Below, one piece after another: positions 31,101-38,492 of a DNA stretch of 47,339 nt; positions within the stretch are counted from its first letter, which is position 1; each line of letters starts with the position of its first letter. A model generated the notes under the pieces. That model did no database searches. It was not told where the DNA came from and saw only the letters and a list, made by a program, of their open reading frames with translations. This DNA is from Candidatus Oscillibacter excrementavium (GTDB taxonomy: Bacteria > Bacillota > Clostridia > Oscillospirales > Oscillospiraceae). A program made the position numbers and the translations under genes. Location: the NCBI GenBank assembly GCA_019118505.1, contig DWYU01000108.1, forward strand, positions 1 to 47,339, written 5' to 3'.

Positions 31101-31766
31101 ATGAACGCAGTGGGAAAGAATCTGAAGCGGCTGTGCCAGCGGGAGAAGCTGACCCAGGACGCCCTGGCGGAACAGCTCCACGTGACCCGGCAGGCGGTGT
31201 CCTCCTAGGAGACGGGCAAGACCCAGCCGGACGTGGAGACCCTGACCGCCCTGGCGGAGGTGCTGCACACCGACATCCGGGAACTGATCTACGGCCCGGA
31301 GCAGGCGGCCTATGCCCGGTTCCAGCGGCGGTACATCGTCTGCACGGCCGTCTGCGTCCTGGTACTGTTGGCTTGGCTTATCATGGAGTGGACGCTGGAG
31401 CCCTATCTGACACGGCTGCGGGAGGAGACATATGAACTCTACCCGGGCTTGTTCTATACCCTTCTGGTTCCGCCCCTGGCCAGTGCCGCGGCGGGCGTCC
31501 TGATCCCATCGGCCATCTCCATGTGGGGGGACATCCGAATCCGCTCCCAAAAGCTGCGGCGCTGTCTGCTGGTGCTGGGCCTGCTGGCGCTGCTTCCGCA
31601 GCTGCTGCTTGCCGCATGGTGCTTGAATCTGCTGCCGGATTTTATGGTGCACTGCCGTCCGCTCCAGCTTTGGCTGGTCTCGGTGGCTGCGGCCGGCAAC
31701 GGGATGCTGCAAGAGAGCCACATGTTCCTCTCCGGCTGCCTGCTGTTCCTGGGATTGAATCGATAG
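31101..31766 (+). pseudogene. XRE-family membrane regulator inactivated by a nonsense codon
   Basis: The ATG at 31101 opens a typical HTH_3 domain (NLKRLCQREKLTQDALAEQL, then HVTRQAVSS). An in-frame TAG at 31206-31208 stands where the family has Trp (SSWETGK), so a single G-to-A change would explain it. Downstream the same frame continues unbroken to 31766: ETGKTQPDVETLTALAEVLH, then four hydrophobic segments (VCVLVLLAWLIMEW, LVPPLASAAAGVLI, LVLGLLALLPQLLLAAW and a final one). It encodes 220 sense codons in total. Restart at the GTG at 31233 would give a membrane protein without the DNA-binding helices. A sequencing error or real recent inactivation are both possible. Confidence 0.82.
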
Positions 31767-31775
31767 ACGTTCCCC

Positions 31776-31807
31776 AAAAGCGCCGCGGAGCCTTCCGCGG
31801 CGCTTTT
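31776..31807. terminator. Terminator after the XRE pseudogene
   Basis: AAAAGCGCCGCGGA (31776-31789), loop GCCT, TCCGCGGCGCTTTT (31794-31807). Confidence 0.85.
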
Positions 31808-31832
31808 GCCTGTGTCCGCCCCTGGGGCGGAG

Positions 31833-31861
31833 TTGCAAAGCCGGGGCGGCTGGTGTATCAT
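31833..31861 (+). promoter_or_regulatory. Promoter of cysK
   Basis: TTGCAA (31833-31838), 17-bp spacer, TATCAT (31856-31861). The leader is only about 25 nt, so there is no room for a T-box or riboswitch. Confidence 0.65.
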
Positions 31862-31893
31862 AATACCATCTTGCAGAAAACGGAGGAACCGCT

Positions 31894-32823
31894 ATGCCTA
31901 TCTATCACAGTGTCACGGAGCTGATCGGCCGCACGCCCCTGCTGGAGCTGTGCCGTTACGAGAAAAACCACGGCCTCCGGGCCACGGTGCTGGCCAAGCT
32001 GGAGTGCATGAACCCCGCCGGCAGCGCCAAGGACCGGGTGGCCGCCAACATGATCACCCGGGCGGAGGCGGAGAGCCGCCTGGCCCCCGGCGGCACGGTC
32101 ATCGAGCCCACCTCCGGCAACACCGGCATCGGCCTGGCGGCGGTGGCCGCCGCCAAGGGGTATCACGTGATCCTCACCATGCCGGACACCATGAGCGTGG
32201 AGCGGCGGGCCCTGATCGCCGCCTACGGCGCGGAGATCGTGCTGACGCCCGGCGCGGAGGGCATGGCCGGCGCCGTGGCCAGGGCGGAGGAACTGCACCG
32301 GAGCATCCCCGGCAGCATCACCGCCGGGCAGTTTGAGAACCCCGCCAACCCGGAGGCCCATGAGCGGACCACCGGCCCGGAGATCTGGGCGGACACCGAC
32401 GGAAAGGTGGACATCTTCGTGGCCGGCGCCGGCACCGGCGGCACCGTCAGCGGCGTGGGCCGGTATCTGAAGGCCCAAAATCCGAAGATCCAGATCGTGG
32501 CCTTTGAGCCCGCCTCCTCGCCCCTGCTGACGGAGGGCCATGCCGGCCCCCACGGACTCCAGGGCATCGGCGCCAACTTCGTGCCGGAGAACCTGGACCG
32601 CGGCGTCCTGGATGAGATCCTCACCGTCACCGATGAGGACGCCTACGATACCGGCCGGGAGCTGGCCCGGACCGAGGGCATCCTGGTGGGCATCACCTCC
32701 GGCGCCGCCGTGTGGGCGGCGGCCCGGCTGGCGGCACGGCCGGAGAACGCGGGCAAGACCATCGTGGCCCTGCTGCCGGACAGCGGGGAGCGGTATCTCT
32801 CCACCCCCATGTTCCAGGAGTGA
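31894..32823 (+). CDS. cysK: Cysteine synthase A (O-acetylserine sulfhydrylase)
   Basis: 309 residues, full length for CysK. It makes cysteine from O-acetylserine and sulfide with PLP. Lys46 in NPAGSAKDRVA is the PLP lysine. PTSGNTGIGLA (72-82) binds the substrate carboxylate, and GAGTGGTVSGVGRYLK is the phosphate-binding glycine loop. The final LLPDSGERYLST is typical of CysK. CBS domains are absent, so it is not cystathionine beta-synthase. The ATG follows GGAGGAACC. It is a single-gene unit with its own promoter and terminator, about 7 kb from the sulfur amino acid degradation locus. Confidence 0.95.
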   Translation: MPIYHSVTELIGRTPLLELCRYEKNHGLRATVLAKLECMNPAGSAKDRVAANMITRAEAESRLAPGGTVIEPTSGNTGIGLAAVAAAKGYHVILTMPDTMSVERRALIAAYGAEIVLTPGAEGMAGAVARAEELHRSIPGSITAGQFENPANPEAHERTTGPEIWADTDGKVDIFVAGAGTGGTVSGVGRYLKAQNPKIQIVAFEPASSPLLTEGHAGPHGLQGIGANFVPENLDRGVLDEILTVTDEDAYDTGRELARTEGILVGITSGAAVWAAARLAARPENAGKTIVALLPDSGERYLSTPMFQE

Positions 32824-32836
32824 AGCGAGGAAAAAC

Positions 32837-32876
32837 AGCCCGGGAGACGTCTTTGACGTCTCCCGGGCTTCTTTTT
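32837..32876. terminator. Terminator of cysK
   Basis: AGCCCGGGAGACGTC (32837-32851), loop TTT, GACGTCTCCCGGGCT (32855-32869), then TCTTTTTTT. Confidence 0.92.
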
Positions 32877-32882
32877 TTCGTG

Positions 32883-33677
32883 TTACACGGCCTCCATGGC
32901 GTCCCGCAGCTTGTCGGTGACAGCCCCCTCAAAGATCCGGGTGGAGTGGCCGTGAAGCGTCTCCAGCGCCCCTGCGGCCAGGGTGCAGGGGGTGTTGCCC
33001 GTCATGGACAGGTCCATGTCCAGGATGAACTTCACCTCCGGGTCCTGGGGCACATTGGGGCCCCGCCGCTTCACCATGCCGGGACCGGCGTGGATCTTGG
33101 CCTGGCAGCTGGAGTCCAGCTTCACCGTCAGATCGCAGGCGCAGTTGAGGAAGCGGTCCTCCGGCAGCTCCGCGTCCTGCATGGGGGCGGTGTAGGCGGG
33201 GGTGAACAGCTCCGCCCAGGGGGTGCCCTCCAGCCCCAGCCGGGCCCGGGAGAACACGTTCACATACCGCAGGCCCACCCGCTGGAAGTAGGCGGGCTTG
33301 TACAGCCGGATGAAGGCCGCCAGGGGCTTGTCCAGCTGTCGGGCGAACTCCTCCCACCCGGAGTAGTGGAGGGTGGACAGGGCGATGAAATCCTTCGTCA
33401 GGTTCAGCTTCCACTGGTTGTCCTCGGAGACGAAGTTGTGGTTGGTCACCGGGGGCTGCTGCTCCACCTTGGGAGCGGGACCGCCCAGGCCGGTGATCCG
33501 GGGCGGCGCGGCGTCCTGCCGCCGGGCGTACTGGGGAAATTCGGCGCGGATGGTCTCCTGGAAGTCGGCGGGCTCCACGTTGTTGATGGTGAGGATGGAC
33601 GGAAACCGCAGCTGGCAGATGACCTCATGGGCCGGGGCGTTGCGGTAGTGGGTCCGGGGATGATCGGAAAACAGCAT
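32883..33677 (-). CDS. TIGR04255 family protein
   Basis: 264 residues, soluble, no signal peptide. YRNAPAHEVICQLRFPSILT near the N-terminus, FQETIRAEFPQYARR, TLHYSGWEEF and FQRVGLRYVNVF match TIGR04255, a family of unknown function with a patchy distribution across bacteria. The ATG at 33677 follows AAAGGAGC; a longer in-frame start upstream overlaps the promoter and is rejected. The promoter at 33709-33737 is close to consensus, so expression may be strong. The gene lies directly downstream of the SleB-like gene on the same strand but has its own promoter. Confidence 0.75.
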   Translation of the reverse strand: MLFSDHPRTHYRNAPAHEVICQLRFPSILTINNVEPADFQETIRAEFPQYARRQDAAPPRITGLGGPAPKVEQQPPVTNHNFVSEDNQWKLNLTKDFIALSTLHYSGWEEFARQLDKPLAAFIRLYKPAYFQRVGLRYVNVFSRARLGLEGTPWAELFTPAYTAPMQDAELPEDRFLNCACDLTVKLDSSCQAKIHAGPGMVKRRGPNVPQDPEVKFILDMDLSMTGNTPCTLAAGALETLHGHSTRIFEGAVTDKLRDAMEAV

Positions 33678-33708
33678 GTGGCTTGCTCCTTTATCGCTTG
33701 ATGGCCCT

Positions 33709-33737
33709 ATTTTAGTCCCCCGGCGGCGAATTGTCAA
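33709..33737 (-). promoter_or_regulatory. Near-consensus promoter of the TIGR04255 gene
   Basis: Minus strand: TTGACA (33737-33732), 17-bp spacer, TAAAAT (33714-33709). The -35 abuts the stop codon of the SleB-like gene. Confidence 0.75.
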
Positions 33738-34532
33738 TTACAGGTAGAACCGGTGGCAGCCGATGGTCTTGAGATACGTCCGGTTGGCGTTGATCCACAC
33801 CCCCTGGGACAGGGCCGGGGCATAGAAGTACAGGGCCCTGCCCGCGGTGTTCTCCCCGTCCAGGACCCGCTTGGCCGCCTCCACCGACTGGGCGGTGGGA
33901 GGCAGGTACACCGTGCCGTTGGAGATGGGGGTGAACTGCACGTCGTGCTTGCGGTCGAAGATGACAGCGGGGATGGTTCCGGGGAACTCACTGGCCGCCA
34001 CCCGGTTCAGCACCACGTTGCCCACGGCGATCTGGCCGGTCAGGGACTCGCCCCGGCTCTCGGCGCTGATGATGCGGCTGAGCCAGTAGAGGTCCATGGC
34101 GTTGTAGTCCGCGCCGGGGGAGGTCACCGCCGCGCCCCCCAGATAGGGGTCCCAGGCCACCTGGCCGCCCAGGGCGGTCGTCAGGGTCCGCAGGGGGACG
34201 TAGGTGCGGCCCCGCTCCACAAAGACCTTGCCGCTGTATGTACGGCCGTTGACCGTCATGGTGTTCCTGGCGGGATCGGCGGTGAGGGACTGGCTGCCGG
34301 AGGAGGCGGCCGCCACCTTTTTGCCGCTGTCCCACCAGACACTCCATCCGCCGAAGGCGTTCAGCAGGCCCCGGAGGGGCACATAGGTCACGCCGTTTTC
34401 CAGGTAGTTGACGCCCTGACTCAGCACGGTGCTGTCCACCTGGACGGGGACCACCCGGCTGGGCGCCGCCTTCACGGAGAGGCCGGTCAGGGTGAGGGCG
34501 GCCAACAGGCCGCAGAGCAGTTTTCGTTTCAT
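33738..34532 (-). CDS. Secreted SleB-like cell wall hydrolase with copper-amine-oxidase-type N domain
   Basis: 264 residues. A signal peptide is at about 1-23. A paired Cu_amine_oxidN1 stalk domain (about 30-130) has the repeated YLENGVTYVPLRGLLNAFGG and ERGRTYVPLRTLTTALGG. A hydrolase_2/SleB catalytic domain (about 142-264) then has LSRIISAESRGESLTGQIAV, GNVVLNRV and ALYFYAP. The Glu in SAESRGE is the likely catalytic acid of this lytic transglycosylase-like fold. SleB enzymes degrade spore cortex, but versions with this stalk also act on vegetative walls, so its stage of action is uncertain. The ATG at 34532 follows AGAAAGGACG and a promoter at 34574-34602. Confidence 0.85.
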   Translation of the reverse strand: MKRKLLCGLLAALTLTGLSVKAAPSRVVPVQVDSTVLSQGVNYLENGVTYVPLRGLLNAFGGWSVWWDSGKKVAAASSGSQSLTADPARNTMTVNGRTYSGKVFVERGRTYVPLRTLTTALGGQVAWDPYLGGAAVTSPGADYNAMDLYWLSRIISAESRGESLTGQIAVGNVVLNRVAASEFPGTIPAVIFDRKHDVQFTPISNGTVYLPPTAQSVEAAKRVLDGENTAGRALYFYAPALSQGVWINANRTYLKTIGCHRFYL

Positions 34533-34573
34533 GGGAAGAGATCGTCCTTTCTGGTTGGTTGCTGCTAAGCAAG

Positions 34574-34602
34574 AGCATACAGGAGGCCGGGCCGGGCCGC
34601 AA
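34574..34602 (-). promoter_or_regulatory. Promoter of the SleB-like gene
   Basis: Minus strand: TTGCGG (34602-34597), 17-bp spacer, TATGCT (34579-34574). Confidence 0.6.
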
Positions 34603-34651
34603 CCCTCAAAACCTTCCAGAGCTGGAAACCGGGCGCTTGGATAGAACTGTA

Positions 34652-34709
34652 TTGACAATATCGTGAAACGATATTATAGTGGAATCAAGGAATATCGTGT
34701 TTCGATATT
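34652..34709 (+). promoter_or_regulatory. padR operon promoter with two palindromic operators
   Basis: TTGACA (34652-34657), 17-bp spacer, TATAGT (34675-34680). Operator 1, AATATCGTGAAACGATATT (34657-34675), fills the spacer and touches both promoter hexamers. Operator 2, AATATCGTGTTTCGATATT (34691-34709), lies just downstream. The 7-bp arms are identical and the centres are 34 bp apart, about three helical turns. This fits repression by the PadR protein encoded 15 bases further on. Confidence 0.85.
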
Positions 34710-34723
34710 GAAGGAGGGAGACC

Positions 34724-35080
34724 ATGGCCAAGGAACCGCTGAAGGTGCTGACGGAGAGCATGTTCTATGTGCTGCTGAGCCTGCTGCGGCAGGAGCGGTG
34801 CGGCACGGAGATCGTCCAGTATGTGGACGACGCCACCGCCGGCCGGGTGCCCTTGGGGCCGGGGACGTTGTACACCATTCTGGCCAAATTCCAGGAGGAG
34901 GGATTGATCCGGGAGACGGCGGTGGAGGGCCGGAAGCGGACCTACGCCATCACGGACCGGGGCCGGGCGTTGTTCCGGCAGGAGCTGAGCCGCCTGCGGC
35001 TGTGTGTGGCCGACGGCGAGCGGGAGGAGCGAGCGGCGGAACACCTGCTGCCGGGGCGGAGAGAGGAGGAACCGACATGA
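34724..35080 (+). CDS. PadR-family transcriptional regulator
   Basis: 118 residues, the short PadR-s2 type: a winged helix followed by a dimerising helix. TESMFYVLLSLLRQERCGTE begins helix 1. GRVPLGPGTLYTILAKFQEE is the recognition region with the family hallmark P-x-x-LY-x-x-L. LIRETAVEGRKRTYAITDRG is the wing. The C-terminal helix is short and ends in a charged tail. The ATG at 34724 follows AAGGAGGGAG. Its stop overlaps the first DUF2812 gene (ATGA). PadR proteins usually repress their own operon and release DNA when a ligand binds; the operators at 34657-34709 support that here. The ligand is unknown. Confidence 0.92.
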   Translation: MAKEPLKVLTESMFYVLLSLLRQERCGTEIVQYVDDATAGRVPLGPGTLYTILAKFQEEGLIRETAVEGRKRTYAITDRGRALFRQELSRLRLCVADGEREERAAEHLLPGRREEEPT

Positions 35081-36222
35081 AAAACCACAAGCGATTCCTG
35101 GCCCCCAAGGACCTGTGGGACGTGGGCACCATCGAGGCCTGGCTGGAGGAGAAGGCCGCCCAGGGCTGGATTCTGGAGAAGTGGGGGTCCTATCCCCGAT
35201 TCGAGCGGATGGAGCCCCGCCCCTGCCGGGTGCGGCTGGATCCCCAGGGCCAGCGGATCCAGGTGGAGCAGGAGGAGGCGGATGCCCTGTACCGGGACAT
35301 GGGCTGGCGCCGGGCCTGTCCGGTGTGGGACGACTATCTGGTCTACTACTGCTTTGACCCGGCGGCCCCGGATCTGTACACGGACCCCGCCAGCCAGGCC
35401 TGGGCCTGGGAGAAGCTGCTGAAGCGGACCGTGCGGCGAAATGTGCTGGCGCTGCTGCTCCTGGCCGTGTGGACGGCGCTGCAGTTCGACGATCTTTTCA
35501 GCGACAATGCGGTGGAGCTGTTCCTCCGGGGGATGTGGGCTGTCTGGCTGTTTGTGGTGTTGTACGTGGGAGGAGAGCTCTGGCGGCTGGCCCGGCAGAT
35601 CATGGGCGTCCGGCGACAGCGCCAGCGACTGGAGGCGGGTGTCCCCCTGGAGCGGGGCGACCCGGCCAGGGCCGTAAGACGGCGGATGCGGGCCGAGGTG
35701 CTCAGCTGGACAACGACCGTTCTGCTGTATGTGTTCGTGGTGGGCCTTGTTGCCGGCCAGCGGGAGATGCCCCTGTCCGGCGCGCCGGAGCCCCTGCCCT
35801 ATGTCTCCATGGAGGTGTTGGCCCCGGAGGAGGCCGGGCTGGACATGGACATTGCCCGATATAAGACCTTCAACGGCCTGCTGCTCACCATGCGGAGCGC
35901 AGAGGAATTTCAATGGGAGGGACCCTATCTGGAGGCAAAGATGGCTCGGGTCTGTGCCGCGCCCCTGGCGGAGCTGTTATATCAAGAATGGCTGACAGAG
36001 GCCGAAACGCGCCTGCCAAGAGCTGGGGTAGCTGTGCGTCAGGATTCCCGATTCGACCAAGTGACCCTGCTGGACAACGGCACAGGAACTGACGATGGCC
36101 GCGCACGGCAGCTTCTGGTGGCCCGGCAGGGACAGGCGGTCATTTATCAAGCGGTCCGGCTCCATGGAGACCTATCCGCCCACCTGGACGACTTCGCCGC
36201 CGTCCTGGCGGAGTTTCAATAG
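35077..36222 (+). CDS. DUF2812 membrane protein, paralogue 1
   Basis: 381 residues. A cytosolic DUF2812 domain spans about 1-110 (IEAWLEEKAAQGWILEKWGS, RVRLDPQ, LYRDMGWRRAC). Three hydrophobic segments follow: about 121-138, 147-167 and 212-231. An extracytoplasmic C-terminal domain of about 150 residues begins at PLPYVSMEVL and ends FAAVLAEFQ. DUF2812 genes typically lie beside padR genes and their function is unknown. It starts in the ATGA overlap with padR. Paralogues 2 and 3 share the same layout and C-terminal ending, but this copy is clearly more distant in sequence. Confidence 0.85.
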   Translation: MKNHKRFLAPKDLWDVGTIEAWLEEKAAQGWILEKWGSYPRFERMEPRPCRVRLDPQGQRIQVEQEEADALYRDMGWRRACPVWDDYLVYYCFDPAAPDLYTDPASQAWAWEKLLKRTVRRNVLALLLLAVWTALQFDDLFSDNAVELFLRGMWAVWLFVVLYVGGELWRLARQIMGVRRQRQRLEAGVPLERGDPARAVRRRMRAEVLSWTTTVLLYVFVVGLVAGQREMPLSGAPEPLPYVSMEVLAPEEAGLDMDIARYKTFNGLLLTMRSAEEFQWEGPYLEAKMARVCAAPLAELLYQEWLTEAETRLPRAGVAVRQDSRFDQVTLLDNGTGTDDGRARQLLVARQGQAVIYQAVRLHGDLSAHLDDFAAVLAEFQ

Positions 36223-36243
36223 AAAAAGAGAGGGGGAAGCACC

Positions 36244-37353
36244 ATGGTCAAGCTGATGCCGGGGTATGTGGAGGACGTGGCCGCATGGCAGGCGCGGCTG
36301 GAGGACCTGGCGGCCAAGGGCTGGTTTTACGTTCCCAGCTGGCGGTTTTTCTTTCTGGCGTCCTTTGAATGGGGATTGCCAAAGACCGTCCGCTACCGGC
36401 TGGAGCCCGTGGGCAAAAAGGGGGAGGTCCCGGACCAGGAGCGCCGGGAGACCTACCGGGTCCTGGGCTGGGAGTACGTGGACACTATCGGAAAGACCAT
36501 GCACCTGTGGCGATGCGACGATCCCGGGGCCCCGGAGCTCCACACGGACCCGGAGACGGAGGCAAGAGCCTATGACCGGCTCTCACGGCAGGAGAAGATC
36601 AGCAGGTATCTCGGTTGGGGGATCTTGGCAGTCTTCGTGGGGCTCATCGCCTTTACCCTATACTTTTCTGGGGAGACGTACCTGGCACATCTGGTGGGGA
36701 GCTGGCTGCCCCTGTGGTATCTGGCGGCGAGTGTGGGCTTTTTTTGGGCAGTTGGCAAGATGGCCCGATGGCAGACCCGCGTCCTGCGGCGGGCCTTACG
36801 GACCATGCGGGCCGGCGTGGAGGCCCCCCGCCGGCGGCCCTACCGGCTGGCCTGTTTCCTGACATTGGTGATTGATCTGCTGTGGATGTTCTATATCGTC
36901 GCCGTCTGCTGCCACGGGGTCCACGACGGCCGCCAGACGTTTTATCAGCTGAAGGACATTGACGAGCCAGTGCCCTATGTGGCGGTGTCCCAGAACGGGG
37001 AAGTGATGGCGGGCCCCCAGGAGAACTGGCTCACCAGCGAACAGTGGTGGACCATAGAGGACTATACGGAGGGGCGGCGGTACTACCGGTACAGCGAGGC
37101 CCGGTACTACCGCCTCTGGTTCCCGTCTCTGGCGGACAACTTGGTGGACAGCCTCCTGGCAGAGTATGGGGACGAATACGCCCCCACGGAAACGGAATAT
37201 CCCGGCCTGGACGAGGTCTGGACCGGGGCGGCGGTGGACGGCGATCAGTATCTGCTGCTCCGGCTGGGGGACCAGGTGTGGAGCGTGGAGGCAAATGCGC
37301 CGCTGGAGGACCTGCTGCCCCAATACGCCGCCGTCCTGGCGGAGTTCCAATAG
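36244..37353 (+). CDS. DUF2812 membrane protein, paralogue 2
   Basis: 369 residues. The N-terminal DUF2812 domain (about 1-110) has AWQARLEDLAAKGWFYVPSW, TVRYRLEPVGKKG and GWEYVDTIGKTMHLWRCDDP. Membrane segments lie at about 122-140, 152-169 and 203-223. The extracytoplasmic part runs from PVPYVAVSQ to the end, with QWWTIEDYTEGR, ADNLVDSLLAEYG and LLRLGDQVWSVE, and finishes YAAVLAEFQ. It is the closest relative of paralogue 3, with long identical stretches such as PELHTDPETEA. It starts 21 bases after paralogue 1, with AGAGGGGGAAGC as ribosome binding site. Confidence 0.85.
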   Translation: MVKLMPGYVEDVAAWQARLEDLAAKGWFYVPSWRFFFLASFEWGLPKTVRYRLEPVGKKGEVPDQERRETYRVLGWEYVDTIGKTMHLWRCDDPGAPELHTDPETEARAYDRLSRQEKISRYLGWGILAVFVGLIAFTLYFSGETYLAHLVGSWLPLWYLAASVGFFWAVGKMARWQTRVLRRALRTMRAGVEAPRRRPYRLACFLTLVIDLLWMFYIVAVCCHGVHDGRQTFYQLKDIDEPVPYVAVSQNGEVMAGPQENWLTSEQWWTIEDYTEGRRYYRYSEARYYRLWFPSLADNLVDSLLAEYGDEYAPTETEYPGLDEVWTGAAVDGDQYLLLRLGDQVWSVEANAPLEDLLPQYAAVLAEFQ

Positions 37354-37373
37354 AAAGAGAAGGAGGAGACACC

Positions 37374-38477
37374 ATGCTGAAGCTGATGCCAATGAACATC
37401 TACGACGTGGCCGCCCAGCAGGCCCGGATGGAGGACCAGGCGGCCCGTGGGTGGTTCGCCACCTCTGTCCCCGGCATTTTCTTCCTGGCGGTTTTTGAGA
37501 AGGGGGAGCCCAAGGCGGTCCGCTACCGGCTGGAGCCCGCCCCGGTGAAGGAGAGCCGCCCGGACCCGGAGCGCCTGGCGGCCTATCGGGCTATGGGCTG
37601 GGAGTATGTGGACACCTCCGGCAAGTCCATGCACCTGTGGCGGTGCGACGACCCGGAGGCCCCGGAGCTCCACACGGACCCGGAGACGGAGGCGCAGGCC
37701 TACGACCGGCTATTCCGCCGGCAGCAAAAGGTGACGCAGTTCTGGGCCGCAGTCGTGGCGCTTCTGGCAGTGCTGGTGGTACGGACTCTCCTGACAGAGG
37801 GAACGCTTTTCGCCTGGAGCGTGCAGGAGTGGAAGCCGCTGTGGCGGGAGATCGCCTATGGGGGCTTCCTGCTGGCAGTCGCGTTGGCGGCGTTCCAGCA
37901 GTGGTGGTCTCTGCGGCGGTATCTGCGGCTCCTCCGGGCAGGCGTGCCCGCGCCCCACAGGCGGCCCTACCGGCTGGTCTGCTGGCTGTCTGTGGCGGTC
38001 ATGCTGCTGTGGGGATTCTACATCGTATCGCTCTGCGCCGACATGGCAGACCCCAGATCGCGGCCCTTTGAACCGGCAGAGACCATCGATGCGCCCATCC
38101 CATATGTTACAGAACAGGGACGGAACAGCGTGCAGGCCCTTCACTGGGACAATTGGCTCACCACAGACCAGTGGTGGACCTTTGAGGGCATGGGTGACTG
38201 GGAGACAGAGAACCGCTATTACCGCCTCCGCTTCCCGTGGCTGGCGGACAATCTGGTGGAGAGCATCCTGGCGGGCTACCAGGAGAACGGCTGGCCCGTC
38301 ACCGCCTGGCAGGTCCCCGGCCTGGACGAGGCCTGGGTGTCCACCCGCAGCGACTACGGGTATTGGTTCCTGGTGGTCCGGCTGGGGGACCAGGTGTGGG
38401 ACATCTCCACCGGCACCACGGAGCCCACGGTGGAGCTGGCAGAGCGGTACGCCGCTGTGCTGGTAGAATTTCAGTAG
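37374..38477 (+). CDS. DUF2812 membrane protein, paralogue 3
   Basis: 367 residues with the same plan as paralogue 2. The DUF2812 domain has VAAQQARMEDQAARGWFATS, AVRYRLEPAP and GWEYVDTSGKSMHLWRCDDP. Membrane segments lie at about 122-141, 155-174 and 203-223. The outer domain has PIPYVTEQGR, QWWTFEGMG, LADNLVESILAGY and VVRLGDQVWDIS, ending YAAVLVEFQ. Paralogues 2 and 3 look like a recent duplication, judging by identical motifs both in protein and in the DNA around their starts (AGAAGGAGGAGACACC). The outer domain differs most, which may mean different partners or ligands. Confidence 0.85.
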   Translation: MLKLMPMNIYDVAAQQARMEDQAARGWFATSVPGIFFLAVFEKGEPKAVRYRLEPAPVKESRPDPERLAAYRAMGWEYVDTSGKSMHLWRCDDPEAPELHTDPETEAQAYDRLFRRQQKVTQFWAAVVALLAVLVVRTLLTEGTLFAWSVQEWKPLWREIAYGGFLLAVALAAFQQWWSLRRYLRLLRAGVPAPHRRPYRLVCWLSVAVMLLWGFYIVSLCADMADPRSRPFEPAETIDAPIPYVTEQGRNSVQALHWDNWLTTDQWWTFEGMGDWETENRYYRLRFPWLADNLVESILAGYQENGWPVTAWQVPGLDEAWVSTRSDYGYWFLVVRLGDQVWDISTGTTEPTVELAERYAAVLVEFQ

Positions 38478-38492
38478 AGAGGGGGGACACGA

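Noticed and set aside
31233-31766. A separate membrane protein starting at the GTG at 31233
   Set aside because: There is no ribosome binding site and the frame continues the XRE gene exactly across the TAG. It is treated as the 3' part of a pseudogene.
34663-35076. Long frame upstream of the first DUF2812 start, overlapping padR
   Set aside because: padR is complete in another frame, and the DUF2812 domain begins at the ATG in the ATGA overlap.
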